From Heyndrickxia acidicola (GTDB taxonomy: Bacteria; Bacillota; Bacilli; Bacillales; Bacillaceae_C), in NCBI RefSeq assembly GCF_001636425.1, contig NZ_KV440953.1, positions 4,398,001 through 4,462,000 on the forward strand: 64,000 bases of DNA, written 5' to 3'. Every line of letters starts with the position of its first letter. The first letter of the stretch is position 1. Below are positions 27,073-35,552 of the stretch, piece after piece. Below the pieces are notes generated by a model. That model was not told the DNA's origin and did no database searches. It was given only the letters and a program-made list of their open reading frames with translations. The position numbers and the translations under genes were made by a program.

Positions 27073-27537
27073 TCAAATCGTATAGTCATGTTCTTCTTTT
27101 ATCTCCTTGGCGTCCTTCACCAGCTGGGATAGCAGCAAGCTCACAAGCCCAATCATAAAGGCGGCAACCATCAGGGTAAGAGACAATAAGTTTTTCAAAA
27201 TCGAAATCGTTCCAAATGCGTATAAAACAAAATCGGAAAAAGCGCATAGGCCGATCCAGTTAAGGGCTTTTATACTGCTTAGTGTAAAAGGTTTGTTTTC
27301 CAAAAGATTTTTACAAAGTCTTTTTACGTTTAAAAGCAGCATGAAAAATGGAACAGCTGTTGCATACAGAAAAAGCATCAGTATCCACGCTGGCTGGGAG
27401 GGCACGATTCCTGCCGTTTTAAAATAATCCTGGACAAAAAGTGGCATAAGCAAAAAAGAGATTCCCGTTAAGGCTAAAAAAATAAGAACAAGAACATGCA
27501 TGCTTCTCGCCAAAAAATGAGGTTTCACAACATCCAC
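27073..27537 (-). CDS. DUF2975 family membrane protein
   Basis: 154-residue protein with four predicted TM helices (about residues 10-30, 48-68, 93-113 and 118-140) and the family motif LCKNLLENKPFTLSSIKALNWIG in the cytoplasmic loop. DUF2975 genes are nearly always followed by a small XRE regulator, as here. The function is unknown. Confidence 0.87.
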   Translation of the reverse strand: MDVVKPHFLARSMHVLVLIFLALTGISFLLMPLFVQDYFKTAGIVPSQPAWILMLFLYATAVPFFMLLLNVKRLCKNLLENKPFTLSSIKALNWIGLCAFSDFVLYAFGTISILKNLLSLTLMVAAFMIGLVSLLLSQLVKDAKEIKEEHDYTI

Positions 27538-27767
27538 TCCTGATTATGGTTTTGGGCTCGTTTTGTAAGGATTTACTGTACAAAAACAGCCTGATATTTA
27601 ATCACATTATAAAAGTTTATTTATCGTTTATCAATAAATATTTAATAATAAAGGTTGAAAATTATCTGTTTAAAGGAAAGTCTGCCGTTCTGTTAAAGGG
27701 AAGGAAGGCGTAAGAGAAGATTAACCTGGTTCATGAAAACAGCTGAGAGAAAACGAAAAGCTAGGTC

Positions 27768-27796
27768 TTTACATCTTTTTCTTACCCCTTTATAAT
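27768..27796 (+). promoter_or_regulatory. Sigma-A promoter of yitT-like gene 2
   Basis: TTTACA (27768-27773), 17-nt spacer, consensus TATAAT (27791-27796), 58 bp before the start. Confidence 0.8.
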
Positions 27797-27854
27797 CATG
27801 AATTGTAGAACAATATGGTACCACAATTAATTGTGTTTAAAAGGAGGAGATTTT

Positions 27855-28703
27855 ATGAAAAATAGGTTGAAGGATTACGCCATATTAAATGCGGGAATTA
27901 TTCTTATTGCCCTTCATATACATTTTTTTTCGGCGCCAAATCATTTTGTCTTTGGAGGGGTGAGCGGAATATCCATTATCCTTCATCATTACGCGCCTAA
28001 TTTGCCGCTTGGATTCATATTGATGGGATTTGAGACGATAATCTTTATAGTCGGGATGCTGACGATCGGAGTAAGATTCGGGTTGAAAAGCTTTTATTGC
28101 AGTTTTTCGCTCTCTGTTTTCTTATTGCTTTTGGAGAGGTTCTGCCCAGTGGAGGCTCCTCTCAGCCAGGACAAATTAGTGCAGCTGATTGTAGGGCTTT
28201 TTATTGATGCGGTAGGGCTTGTTTTACTGTTTCGCCAAAATGCTTCATCTGGAGGCACCGATATTATTGCCATCATTTTAAATAAATTCTTCTCGGTGAA
28301 AATCGGCACGGGGATTATCATGGCAGACTTGCTGATTGCCTCATCATCCTTTATCGTGTTTGGATTTACAGACGGACTCTATTCCGTTCTCGGTATTTTT
28401 GTACTCAGTCTGTTTGTAAACTATGTAGCGGCGCAATTTGACTTATCCAAGGAAGTCACCATCATCAGTGAAAAAGGAGAATTAATCAGGTCCTTTATCG
28501 TGGATGTATTAAATAAAGGGGCAACAATCCATACGGGCAGAGGTGCTTTTACAAGCCAGGAGAAAAACATTATTACAACCTTTATGGGACGGGGAGAATA
28601 CATCAAGCTGAAAAAATATATTCTGGAAGTCGACCCTCATGCGTTTGTCACTGTTCACAATACCTCAGAAATCATTGGCAATGGCTTTAAGCGGGCCATA
28701 TAA
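27855..28703 (+). CDS. YitT family membrane protein (second paralogue)
   Basis: 282-residue YitT/UPF0750 protein with the same build as the gene at 18170: five to six TM helices, a glycine-rich FGGVSGISIILHHYAPNLPLG segment near the N terminus, NASSGGTDIIAIILNKFFSVKIG in the middle, and a C-terminal DUF2179-type domain ending EIIGNGFKRAI. I chose the ATG at 27855 because AAAAGGAGGAGA is placed just before it; the frame is open further upstream. Function unestablished. Two YitT paralogues lie within 10 kb. Confidence 0.87.
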   Translation: MKNRLKDYAILNAGIILIALHIHFFSAPNHFVFGGVSGISIILHHYAPNLPLGFILMGFETIIFIVGMLTIGVRFGLKSFYCSFSLSVFLLLLERFCPVEAPLSQDKLVQLIVGLFIDAVGLVLLFRQNASSGGTDIIAIILNKFFSVKIGTGIIMADLLIASSSFIVFGFTDGLYSVLGIFVLSLFVNYVAAQFDLSKEVTIISEKGELIRSFIVDVLNKGATIHTGRGAFTSQEKNIITTFMGRGEYIKLKKYILEVDPHAFVTVHNTSEIIGNGFKRAI

Positions 28704-28757
28704 AAAAATGCAGCCGCCCTTCTATGGGCAGTGTTTTTGTATTCTGAACGCCGCCGT

Positions 28758-28785
28758 TTGTAATCATGCAGGATTAAGGTATGAT
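28758..28785 (+). promoter_or_regulatory. Probable promoter of the GntR gene
   Basis: TTGTAA (28758-28763), 16-nt spacer, TATGAT (28780-28785), 50 bp before the start. Confidence 0.5.
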
Positions 28786-28835
28786 AATATATAAACGAAA
28801 GACCAAGTAAAGCGAGATGAAACGGCGGTATACAT

Positions 28836-29513
28836 ATGGAAACGAAAAAGTCGATGGAACAAGTAGTATATAATACTCTAACCAATGCCATCATCAGCCG
28901 CAGGCTTGCTCCTGGCACGCAGCTGATTGAAACGACCATTGCAGAGCAATTGAAGGTGAGCAGGACGCCTGTACGCAATGCCATTCGAAAGCTTGAGCAG
29001 GAAGGGTTTGTGAACGTTATCCCAAATAAGGGGGCCTATGTCATTCAGCCAAGCATTGAGGAAATGGTCCAGGCCTTTACAATTCGCCAAGAACTTGAGC
29101 TGATTGCAGTAAAAGAGGGATTCCATAAGGTGACAGAGGAACAGGTTCGCGAGATGGACAGACTGGCCAAAGTGGAGGAGGCTTTCTTTGAAAATATAAC
29201 CCTTCAGGACTACAACCGGGCGAACCGTGAATTTCACTCGACCCTGGCGAAAGCATCAGGAAATCGGTTCCTCATTGAATTCTTAAATAAGATATTGTCT
29301 CAGATTGATATTTACCTGCTCATTTATGATGCCTTCCATCATTTTGAACAGGGAAGCAGCCATGAATGGGCGGATCATTCAGCCCTTGTTGAAGCCGTTA
29401 AACAAAATGATCAAAACCTGTTCGAGGAGAGATTAATCAACCATCTGCAATACAGCCTTGAAGAGCTCAAAGTGGATATTATCAATTATCAGCCCCTGCA
29501 AAATTTATTTTAG
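28836..29513 (+). CDS. GntR-family transcriptional regulator (FadR/FCD subfamily)
   Basis: 225-residue regulator. The N-terminal winged HTH (about residues 5-70; TTIAEQLKVSRTPVRNAIRKLEQEGFV and NKGAYVIQPS) is joined to an all-helical FCD effector domain (about 78-215; REFHSTLAKASGN and NHLQYSLEELKV). FCD members bind carboxylates with a metal through Asp/His residues. No metabolic gene is adjacent in the same direction, so the regulon cannot be inferred. A terminator overlaps the 3' end. Confidence 0.88.
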   Translation: METKKSMEQVVYNTLTNAIISRRLAPGTQLIETTIAEQLKVSRTPVRNAIRKLEQEGFVNVIPNKGAYVIQPSIEEMVQAFTIRQELELIAVKEGFHKVTEEQVREMDRLAKVEEAFFENITLQDYNRANREFHSTLAKASGNRFLIEFLNKILSQIDIYLLIYDAFHHFEQGSSHEWADHSALVEAVKQNDQNLFEERLINHLQYSLEELKVDIINYQPLQNLF

Positions 29514-29526
29514 CAGGGCTTTTTTC
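29491..29526 (+). terminator. Terminator of the GntR gene
   Basis: AGCCCTGC-type stem (AGCCCcTGC ... GCAGGGCT) overlapping the stop codon, then TTTTTT. From here to 29800 I see no gene or signal. Confidence 0.8.
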
Positions 29527-29808
29527 TGTTCAAGGTACGGACATCCTTCGGCACAAGCAGGCTCCTTTCTGTCCAGTGGAATGCAAGTGCCTGGAGCAGA
29601 AGCCAATAGAGAACTATACCTTGTTTTTACATGTACAAAAACAGTCTGAGCAAAAAACGTAATGAGCCCTTCTTATTAGGTTTTCTGTATTCAGCAAAAA
29701 AAATTTTTTACTGCAATGATGTAAACGAACATCCCTTTAACATCGCCTTTTCATTCCATTTCGTATTCTAAAAAATAATAGAATCTTCGAATTTCTTAAA
29801 AAGCATGG

Positions 29809-29837
29809 TTGACTTTTCCTCTGGGCTCCACTATAAT
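29809..29837 (+). promoter_or_regulatory. Sigma-A promoter of the metY operon
   Basis: TTGACT (29809-29814), 17-nt spacer, TATAAT (29832-29837), about 47 bp before the S-box aptamer. Confidence 0.85.
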
Positions 29838-29883
29838 CCATTTCAAGATGAATTTTAATTTTTCATAAAATTGAATGAAATTA

Positions 29884-30046
29884 CTCTTATCGAGAGCGGC
29901 GGAGGGACTAGGCCCTTTGAAGCCCGGCAACCTTCAGGCAGGAATGCTTGAAAAGGTGCTAATTCCTACAGATCTAACCAGGATCTGAAAGATAAGGGGA
30001 GGATACGAATATACGCCCTCTTCTTATGAAGAGGGCTTTTTATTTT
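29884..30046 (+). promoter_or_regulatory. S-box (SAM-I) riboswitch with terminator
   Basis: Aptamer at 29884-30000 with the P1 strands CTCTTATC and GATAAGGGG. The conserved core is GAGAGCGGCGGAGGGACTGG-like sequence (GGAGGGACTAGGCCC), then GAAGCCCGGCAACC and AAAAGGTGCTAATTCC. An intrinsic terminator follows at 30015-30046, GCCCTCTTC ttat GAAGAGGGC plus a T tract. High SAM stabilises the aptamer and allows termination. It controls metY-metX-hom. Confidence 0.96.
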
Positions 30047-30143
30047 CCCCCCTGCACTCCTCATCCTAAGATATTGCAGCAAAGAGGAATTTCTCGATGC
30101 ACGTCCTATTTCATTACCCACAAAAAATTAGGAGGAATGCAAA

Positions 30144-31448
30144 ATGACAAACGAATCAAAAGCACTTCGCCCAGAAACTTTATTACTTCACGGAGGACAA
30201 CAGCCTGACCCTGCAACAGGATCACGTGCTGTGCCTATCCACAAAACGACTTCCTATGTATTTAAAGACACAGACTATGCTCAAGGACTATTCGCACTTC
30301 AGCAGGAGGGATTCATCTATACACGTATCGGGAACCCGACGGTAGATGTTTTTGAAAAACGCGTTGCTTTGCTTGAAGGAGGAACAGCTGCTGTTGCCGT
30401 ATCGTCCGGTGCCGCAGCGATTGCCTTTTCCATCCTGAATGTGGCCGAGGCAGGCGACGAAATCGTGGCTGCCAGCAATCTCTACGGCGGAACCTATAAC
30501 CTGTTTGCCGTAACGCTGCCAAAATACGGCATCACGACAAAATTCGTTGATTCATCCGATCCGGAAAACTTCCGCAAAGCGATCACGCCAAAAACAAAAG
30601 CGATTTTCTCTGAAATTATCGGAAATCCAAGCCTGCAGGTGCTGGATGTTGAAGCCGTTGCAGATATTGCACACGAAAACGGGATTCCGCTGATTGTTGA
30701 TAATACATTTGGTACACCATATTCCACAAATCCAATTAAATGGGGCGCTGATGTAGTGGTTCATTCGGCTACCAAATGGATTGGCGGACATGGAACAACC
30801 ATTGGCGGAGTGATTGTGGATGCCGGCAAATTCGACTGGAACAGCGAAAAATTCCCTGGCTTCAGTGAACCGGATCATAGCTACCATGGACTTCGCTATG
30901 GAGTGGATGTGCCGCAGGCTGCGTTTGCCACAAAGCTTCGTGTACAGCTCCTTCGCGATTTTGGTCCTGCGTTAAGCCCTGACAGCGCATTCCTGCTGCT
31001 TCAAGGACTGGAAACCCTGCATTTGCGTGTACCAAAGCATACTGAAAATGCTCAGGCGGTGGCAGAGTTTTTAGAAAACCACCCTGCAGTAGATTGGGTA
31101 AGCTATCCTGGACTTTCCAGCCATCCATCCCATGAGCTGGCCAAAAAATACTTTAAGGACAGCGCAGCGGGCTCCATCGTAACATTCGGCATTAAAGGCG
31201 GAAGGGACGCGGGACGCAAGGTAGTCGACAATGTTACCCTCTGGTCACATGTTGCGAATGTAGGGGATGCAAAATCTCTTATTATCCACCCTGCTTCTAC
31301 TACCCACCAGCAGCTGAGCGGCGACGATCTTAAACAATCCGGTGTAACGGAAGAACTGGTTCGCCTTTCTGTCGGTTTAGAAGCGAAAGAGGATATCATC
31401 GCCGATCTGGAACAGGCCATTCTAAAAGCAGCTGCTGTTTCTGTTTGA
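30144..31448 (+). CDS. metY: O-acetylhomoserine sulfhydrylase (aminocarboxypropyltransferase)
   Basis: 434-residue PLP enzyme that makes homocysteine directly from O-acetylhomoserine and sulfide. Signatures are the length over 420 residues (longer than cystathionine synthases), the N-terminal [30 protein letters not shown] in parts, [22 protein letters not shown], the PLP lysine in [18 protein letters not shown] (about residue 213), and [21 protein letters not shown] near the C terminus. TTAGGAGG precedes the ATG. It is the first gene after the S-box, followed 13 bp later by metX. Confidence 0.95.
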   Translation: MTNESKALRPETLLLHGGQQPDPATGSRAVPIHKTTSYVFKDTDYAQGLFALQQEGFIYTRIGNPTVDVFEKRVALLEGGTAAVAVSSGAAAIAFSILNVAEAGDEIVAASNLYGGTYNLFAVTLPKYGITTKFVDSSDPENFRKAITPKTKAIFSEIIGNPSLQVLDVEAVADIAHENGIPLIVDNTFGTPYSTNPIKWGADVVVHSATKWIGGHGTTIGGVIVDAGKFDWNSEKFPGFSEPDHSYHGLRYGVDVPQAAFATKLRVQLLRDFGPALSPDSAFLLLQGLETLHLRVPKHTENAQAVAEFLENHPAVDWVSYPGLSSHPSHELAKKYFKDSAAGSIVTFGIKGGRDAGRKVVDNVTLWSHVANVGDAKSLIIHPASTTHQQLSGDDLKQSGVTEELVRLSVGLEAKEDIIADLEQAILKAAAVSV

Positions 31449-31461
31449 TCGGGAGCCGCAA

Positions 31462-32550
31462 ATGGAATTACATCAGACGATAGCCGACAGGGACAGCAGG
31501 GTTTTCATTGGGCAGCTAAAGCTGGAGTCAGGTGTGGTGCTGGATAGTGTTGAGCTGGCTTACGAGAGGAAAGGGCCGCTGGACGCACCAGTCATACTGG
31601 TCTGCCATGCCTTAACGGGAAACCAATTTGCCATTGGATCAACGGAAGAGCCCGGATGGTGGAGCGGGCTGATTGGTGAAGGAAAAGCAGTCGACATACA
31701 GAAATATCAGGTGATATCCTTTAATGTTTTAGGTGGATGCAACGGATCAACCGGTCCGTTGTCCCACTCCCCTGAACTTCAGGAGGCCTACAGGGGGGCT
31801 TTTCCCTATATTACGGTCAGGGACATGGTACGCTCTCAAAAAAAAGCATTAGAGGTTCTGGGAATTCATTCGTTAAAAGCCGTAATGGGCGGGTCGCTTG
31901 GCGGCATGCAAGTACTGGAATGGGGCTTGATGTACCCAGACATGATGGAGCATTTGCTGGTTCTTGCAGCAACCCCTGCTTTCAGTGATTATGGGATTGC
32001 TTTTAACCAAATAGGTATTGCTTCTATAGAAAATGATCCTAATTGGAAGAACGGTAACTATTCATCTTCGGAAGAGGTAAAGGGATTTCATGTAGCCAGA
32101 ATGGCCGGAATGGTCACGTACAGGAGCTCTATTCTATTTTCCAAGCGGTTTGAGAGAAGGGTGCAGTCTTTAAATGTTGAAGTTCCCCATTATGAAGTGG
32201 AGTCCTATTTGCAATATCAGGGTGAAAAGCTGGCAGGGCGATTTGATGTAAACAGCTATTTAACGCTTTTAAGAGCCATGAACAGCCATGACATCGGAAG
32301 AGAACGGGGAGGCTGGAGACAGGCAGCCGCAAACTATAAGGCACATGTCTCTGTTTTTACCTTCCAATACGATTTAATTTATCCTTCTGATCAAATGAAA
32401 GAATTTGTGGATGCTGTACCCCATGGGGATTATTTTTACATTCCAACAGAATTTGGCCACGACGGCTTCTTAGTTGAATTCTCTAAATGGGGAAGCCTGC
32501 TTCAGGAACAGCTGGACACGAAAACAAAAATAGAATCAGGGAGGAATTAA
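31462..32550 (+). CDS. metX: Homoserine O-acetyltransferase
   Basis: 362-residue alpha/beta hydrolase-fold enzyme that acetylates homoserine with acetyl-CoA. The oxyanion/entry motif is VILVCHALTGNQFA, the nucleophile Ser is in VMGGSLGGMQVLEWG (about residue 145), and the acid and His are near YDLIYPSDQM and EFGHDGFLVE. It is the second gene of the S-box operon, 1 bp before the start of hom. Together with MetY it gives the acetyl, direct-sulfhydrylation route to methionine. Confidence 0.94.
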   Translation: MELHQTIADRDSRVFIGQLKLESGVVLDSVELAYERKGPLDAPVILVCHALTGNQFAIGSTEEPGWWSGLIGEGKAVDIQKYQVISFNVLGGCNGSTGPLSHSPELQEAYRGAFPYITVRDMVRSQKKALEVLGIHSLKAVMGGSLGGMQVLEWGLMYPDMMEHLLVLAATPAFSDYGIAFNQIGIASIENDPNWKNGNYSSSEEVKGFHVARMAGMVTYRSSILFSKRFERRVQSLNVEVPHYEVESYLQYQGEKLAGRFDVNSYLTLLRAMNSHDIGRERGGWRQAAANYKAHVSVFTFQYDLIYPSDQMKEFVDAVPHGDYFYIPTEFGHDGFLVEFSKWGSLLQEQLDTKTKIESGRN

Positions 32551-32551
32551 A

Positions 32552-33553
32552 TTGGCCATAAAAGTCGCAATTTTGGGGTATGGCACTGTGGGAGAAGGTG
32601 TGTACAAGGGCATTCAAAACCACCAAGAGCAGCTGATCGAAAAGCTTGGAGATGCAGTAGAAGTAGCCGGTATTTTAGTCCGTGATCCTCTGAAAAAACG
32701 GGATGTACAGCCAGGCACCTTCATCACCACTCGCTTTGAAGAGATTCTAGCCATTCCAGGACTTCATGCTGTATTTGAAGCCATTGTAGGAAAAGAGCCC
32801 GGATACACCTACCTAAGCCAATGTATCGAAAAGGGCTGTCATGTCATCACAGCCAACAAAGTTTTATTTGCGAAGTATGGCAATGAACTCTTGAAAAAAA
32901 GCAAACAGCATGGTGTTCATATTGGCTATGAAGCCACAACAGCCGGAGCAGTTCCGATTATCCGTACACTTCAGGAGCTTTTAAAAGTCAACCGGGTTAC
33001 CCGCATCCAAGGGATACTGAATGGAACGAGCAACTTCATCTTAACCGAAATGCGCGCCAACCGGCTTTCTTTTGGAGAGGCTTTAAAGCTGGCCCAGGAT
33101 AATGGATATGCAGAAGCAAATCCGGAAAACGATGTAGAGGGCAAGGATGCAGCCTGCAAGCTGAAAATATTGTGCCAGCTTGCGTTTGGGTGCACGCCGG
33201 ATTGGGAGGAGGTTGAGGTCGAGGGCATTGCTGCTATTACATCCGGGGAAGTTCAAAAAGCCGAAGCAGAGGGCTTTCGATATAAACATATTGCGGATAT
33301 CAGAGCAGAAGGCGGCAAGCTGAAAGCCTCTGTAAAACCCATTGCAGTCAGCTCTGCACATCCATTATTCTCTGTTGAAGGGGTCGATAATGCCATTACA
33401 CTTGAAACAAGCCTGGCAGGAAACCTGACGCTGCAAGGAGCCGGTGCAGGCAAATTCCCAACGGCCAGTGCCATGCTGGAGGACTTTTCAGCAATACTGG
33501 AAAAAAGCCTGCGAACTAAAATACACTTGTTATCAGCGCGGGTTCCTGTGTAA
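32552..33553 (+). CDS. hom: Homoserine dehydrogenase lacking an ACT domain
   Basis: 333-residue NAD(P)-dependent enzyme that reduces aspartate semialdehyde to homoserine. The Rossmann glycine motif VAILGYGTVGEGVYKGI is at the N terminus. The catalytic region shows GTSNFILTEM, the catalytic Lys/Asp in NPENDVEGKDAACKLKILC, and the dimer region. The usual C-terminal ACT regulatory domain (about 90 residues) is absent: the protein ends right after the catalytic domain. The TTG start at 32552 follows GGGAGG, and only 1 bp separates it from the metX stop. Loss of allosteric control fits a methionine-dedicated copy controlled by SAM at the RNA level; a second full-length hom may exist elsewhere. Confidence 0.92.
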   Translation: MAIKVAILGYGTVGEGVYKGIQNHQEQLIEKLGDAVEVAGILVRDPLKKRDVQPGTFITTRFEEILAIPGLHAVFEAIVGKEPGYTYLSQCIEKGCHVITANKVLFAKYGNELLKKSKQHGVHIGYEATTAGAVPIIRTLQELLKVNRVTRIQGILNGTSNFILTEMRANRLSFGEALKLAQDNGYAEANPENDVEGKDAACKLKILCQLAFGCTPDWEEVEVEGIAAITSGEVQKAEAEGFRYKHIADIRAEGGKLKASVKPIAVSSAHPLFSVEGVDNAITLETSLAGNLTLQGAGAGKFPTASAMLEDFSAILEKSLRTKIHLLSARVPV

Positions 33554-33578
33554 AAGGTAGAATCAATAATATAGAAGA

Positions 33579-33611
33579 AAAAAGGGCGTGCATAAGCTGT
33601 ACGTCCTTTTA
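33579..33611 (+). terminator. metY-metX-hom operon terminator
   Basis: AAAGGGCGT ... ACGtCCTTTT with a 10-11 nt loop, about 25 bp after the hom stop. Confidence 0.75.
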
Positions 33612-33935
33612 GTGTGCAATTGTTAGCTGCTAATAAAAATTACTTTTATGTTAAAATATTACATACAAGCAAGTGAAGGAGATTCGCAGGAATGCAGTCA
33701 AGGATGGGAGAAAGATTCTCATAACAGTTGGGTGGATCGCTGGCATAGGTGCCTTAAATTTCTCACCTAGCAGATGATAGAAAAGGATGATTAGTGACAA
33801 ATATTAAAGTTCTATCTTGATAGGATTGGATATACAAGGCTCCTGCTAGAAGCAGCGAAGATGTCCAGTCACCAGCAGGAAGATCAGGTCACAACCAATG
33901 TCTCCGTAAAAGGCCAATGTAGAATTGGATTCAAA

Positions 33936-34536
33936 GTTGATTGGAGCGAAAGGCACGAAACTCCTGCGGGATTAGCGTGTTTGCGAAGACCCCGCAGGAG
34001 CTTGCGACGAGGAGGCTCCCGGGCCGCCCTGCGGAAAGCGAGTGCCTATAGCGTAAATCAACCAGCAGGAAGATTAGGTCACAACCAATGTCTCCGTAAA
34101 AGGCCAATGTAGAATTGGATTCAAAGTTGATTGGAGCGAAAGGCACGAGACTCCTGCGGGATTAGCGTGTTTGCGAAGACCCCGCAGGAGCTTGCGACGA
34201 GGAGGCTTCCGGCCGCCCGCGGAAAGCGAGTGCCTATAGCGTAAATCAACCAGCAGGATGATCAGAACGCAACCAATGTCTTCGTGAAAGCCAATGTTGA
34301 ATTTGATCCCAAAGTTGATTGAAGCGAAAGGCACGAGACTCCTGCGGGAAAAGCAGGCATAGGAAGACCCCGCAGGAGCTTGCGACGAGGAGGCTTCCGG
34401 CCGCCCGCGGAAAGCGAGTGCCTATAGCGTAAATCAACCAGCAGGATGATCAGAACGCAACCAATGTCTTCGTGAAAGCCCAATGTAGAATTGAATTCAA
34501 AGTTGATGGAAGCGAGTGCCTCCAGCGTAAATCAAC
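33936..34536. repeat. Tandem array of 125-bp MITE-like units (GTTGATT...AATCAAC)
   Basis: Three full units at 33936-34062, 34126-34250 and 34314-34438, and a short deletion form at 34502-34536. Each starts GTTGATTG(G/A)AGCGAAAGGCACGA, ends GTGCCTATAGCGTAAATCAAC, and carries an internal inverted pair CTCCTGCGGG / CCCGCAGGAG. The 63-bp spacers (AACCAATGTCTCCGTAAAAGG ... TTCAAA type) are also conserved, so the whole block is a 188-190-bp direct repeat. ORFs in it repeat with the unit and have no ribosome sites. The rest of the 1.1-kb gap holds degenerate pieces (34550-34625). Confidence 0.85.
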
Positions 34537-34687
34537 CAGCAGGATAATTAGAGCGCAATCAATGTCTAAGTAAACTCCAATGTTGAATTGAATTGCAAGT
34601 TGACTGAAGCATAAATCTGGAACCTGGAGAGAAATTGAATATTCTGGATGAAAAGCGCCAAACAAAAGAGAAAGGCGGAACAGCTTT

Positions 34688-35095
34688 TTGCGTTATAAAA
34701 AATTACAAGTTAAAGAGATTCCTAAGTGGAGCGGATATTTGCGTGAACAGTGGAGAAGGCATTTTGCGAAGCACCTAACGAAAGAAGAGCAGCTCTCGAT
34801 TGGCATGGATTGTTTTTTGTGGTATCTTTGCAGCTGGAAAAAGGTTCAATGCTATACAAATGAAGAAGCAATCGATGCATTTAACCGCCAGCAAAAGAAA
34901 AGCTGCACAATCTTTTACCAATACACAGATGAAGCCTATTTGATCGAAAAAGCTGAATCTCTTGCAATACAAGAATTGCCTTATTGCAGACAACATATGT
35001 ACTATGGTGATATCTATATAATGGATAAAGAATATAAATGGACTTTCGTAATGACACATGAAATTGCATGCGGTCCATATTTTATTCAAAGCTGA
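34688..35095 (+). CDS. DUF4275 family protein
   Basis: 135-residue soluble protein. The sequence KEIPKWSGYLREQWRRHFAKHLT, DCFLWYLCSWKKVQCYTNEE, AIDAFNRQQKKSCTIFYQYT and MTHEIACGPYFIQS matches the pattern I recall for DUF4275, a Bacillus family of unknown function. The start is probably the TTG at 34688 with GAAAGGCGG at 34670-34678. The gene sits inside a repeat array: the same GTTGATT...AATCAAC units flank it on both sides (33936-34625 and 35218-35440). That placement suggests insertion or amplification of repeats around a mobile or disposable gene. No promoter is obvious. Confidence 0.7.
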   Translation: MRYKKLQVKEIPKWSGYLREQWRRHFAKHLTKEEQLSIGMDCFLWYLCSWKKVQCYTNEEAIDAFNRQQKKSCTIFYQYTDEAYLIEKAESLAIQELPYCRQHMYYGDIYIMDKEYKWTFVMTHEIACGPYFIQS

Positions 35096-35217
35096 TTTCA
35101 TCCTAAATTGCTGCCTCTTTTTATGCTTCTCACCTGTTTTTCTGCAGAACCTGTTTGTTTCATCATTTTTTTATTGAGTTTTATTAAAGCTAAAAGTTTA
35201 CATCTTGAATCTAGAGG

Positions 35218-35440
35218 AAATCAACCAGCAGGAAGACCAGAACGCAACCAATGTCTTCATGAAAGCCCAATGTAGAATTGAATTCAAAGTTGATGGAAGC
35301 GGAAAGCGAGTGCCTATAGAGTAAATCAACCAGCAGGAAGATCAGGGCAAATCAAATGTAGAATTGAATTCAAAGTTGATGAAAGCCAGTGCCTATAGCG
35401 TAAATCAACCGGCAGGAAAATCAAAGCACAACCCAATATC
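35218..35440. repeat. Degenerate continuation of the GTTGATT...AATCAAC array
   Basis: Three AAATCAACC(A/G)GCAGGAA boundaries and two shortened units (AAGTTGATGGAAGCGGAAAG ... and AAGTTGATGAAAGCCAGTGC ...) that lack the internal CTCCTGCGGG palindrome. The spacer sequence AACCAATGTCTTCATGAAAG is the same as in the array on the other side of the DUF4275 gene. Confidence 0.75.
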
Positions 35441-35481
35441 TTTTTTTCTCTCAAGTAGAATAAGGATTTCAAAAACAAAAA

Positions 35482-35534
35482 TAAAAAAACAGCCATCATC
35501 CCCTTAGAATTCAAAAGGGAATAATGGCTATTTT
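35482..35534 (-). terminator. Terminator of the APC permease gene
   Basis: On the minus strand AATAGCCATtATTCCCTTTT ... AAGGGGATgATGGCTGTT is followed by a long T run. It lies 20 bp beyond the permease stop. Confidence 0.82.
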
Positions 35535-35552
35535 ATTAAAATGTGTTTTCAA

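Noticed and set aside
33861-34665. Several ORFs on both strands downstream of hom
   Set aside because: All are translations of the GTTGATT...AATCAAC units and repeat in parallel with them.
34688-35095. Insertion sequence transposase
   Set aside because: The protein has no DDE or HTH features and matches DUF4275 motifs instead, although it is enclosed by repeats.
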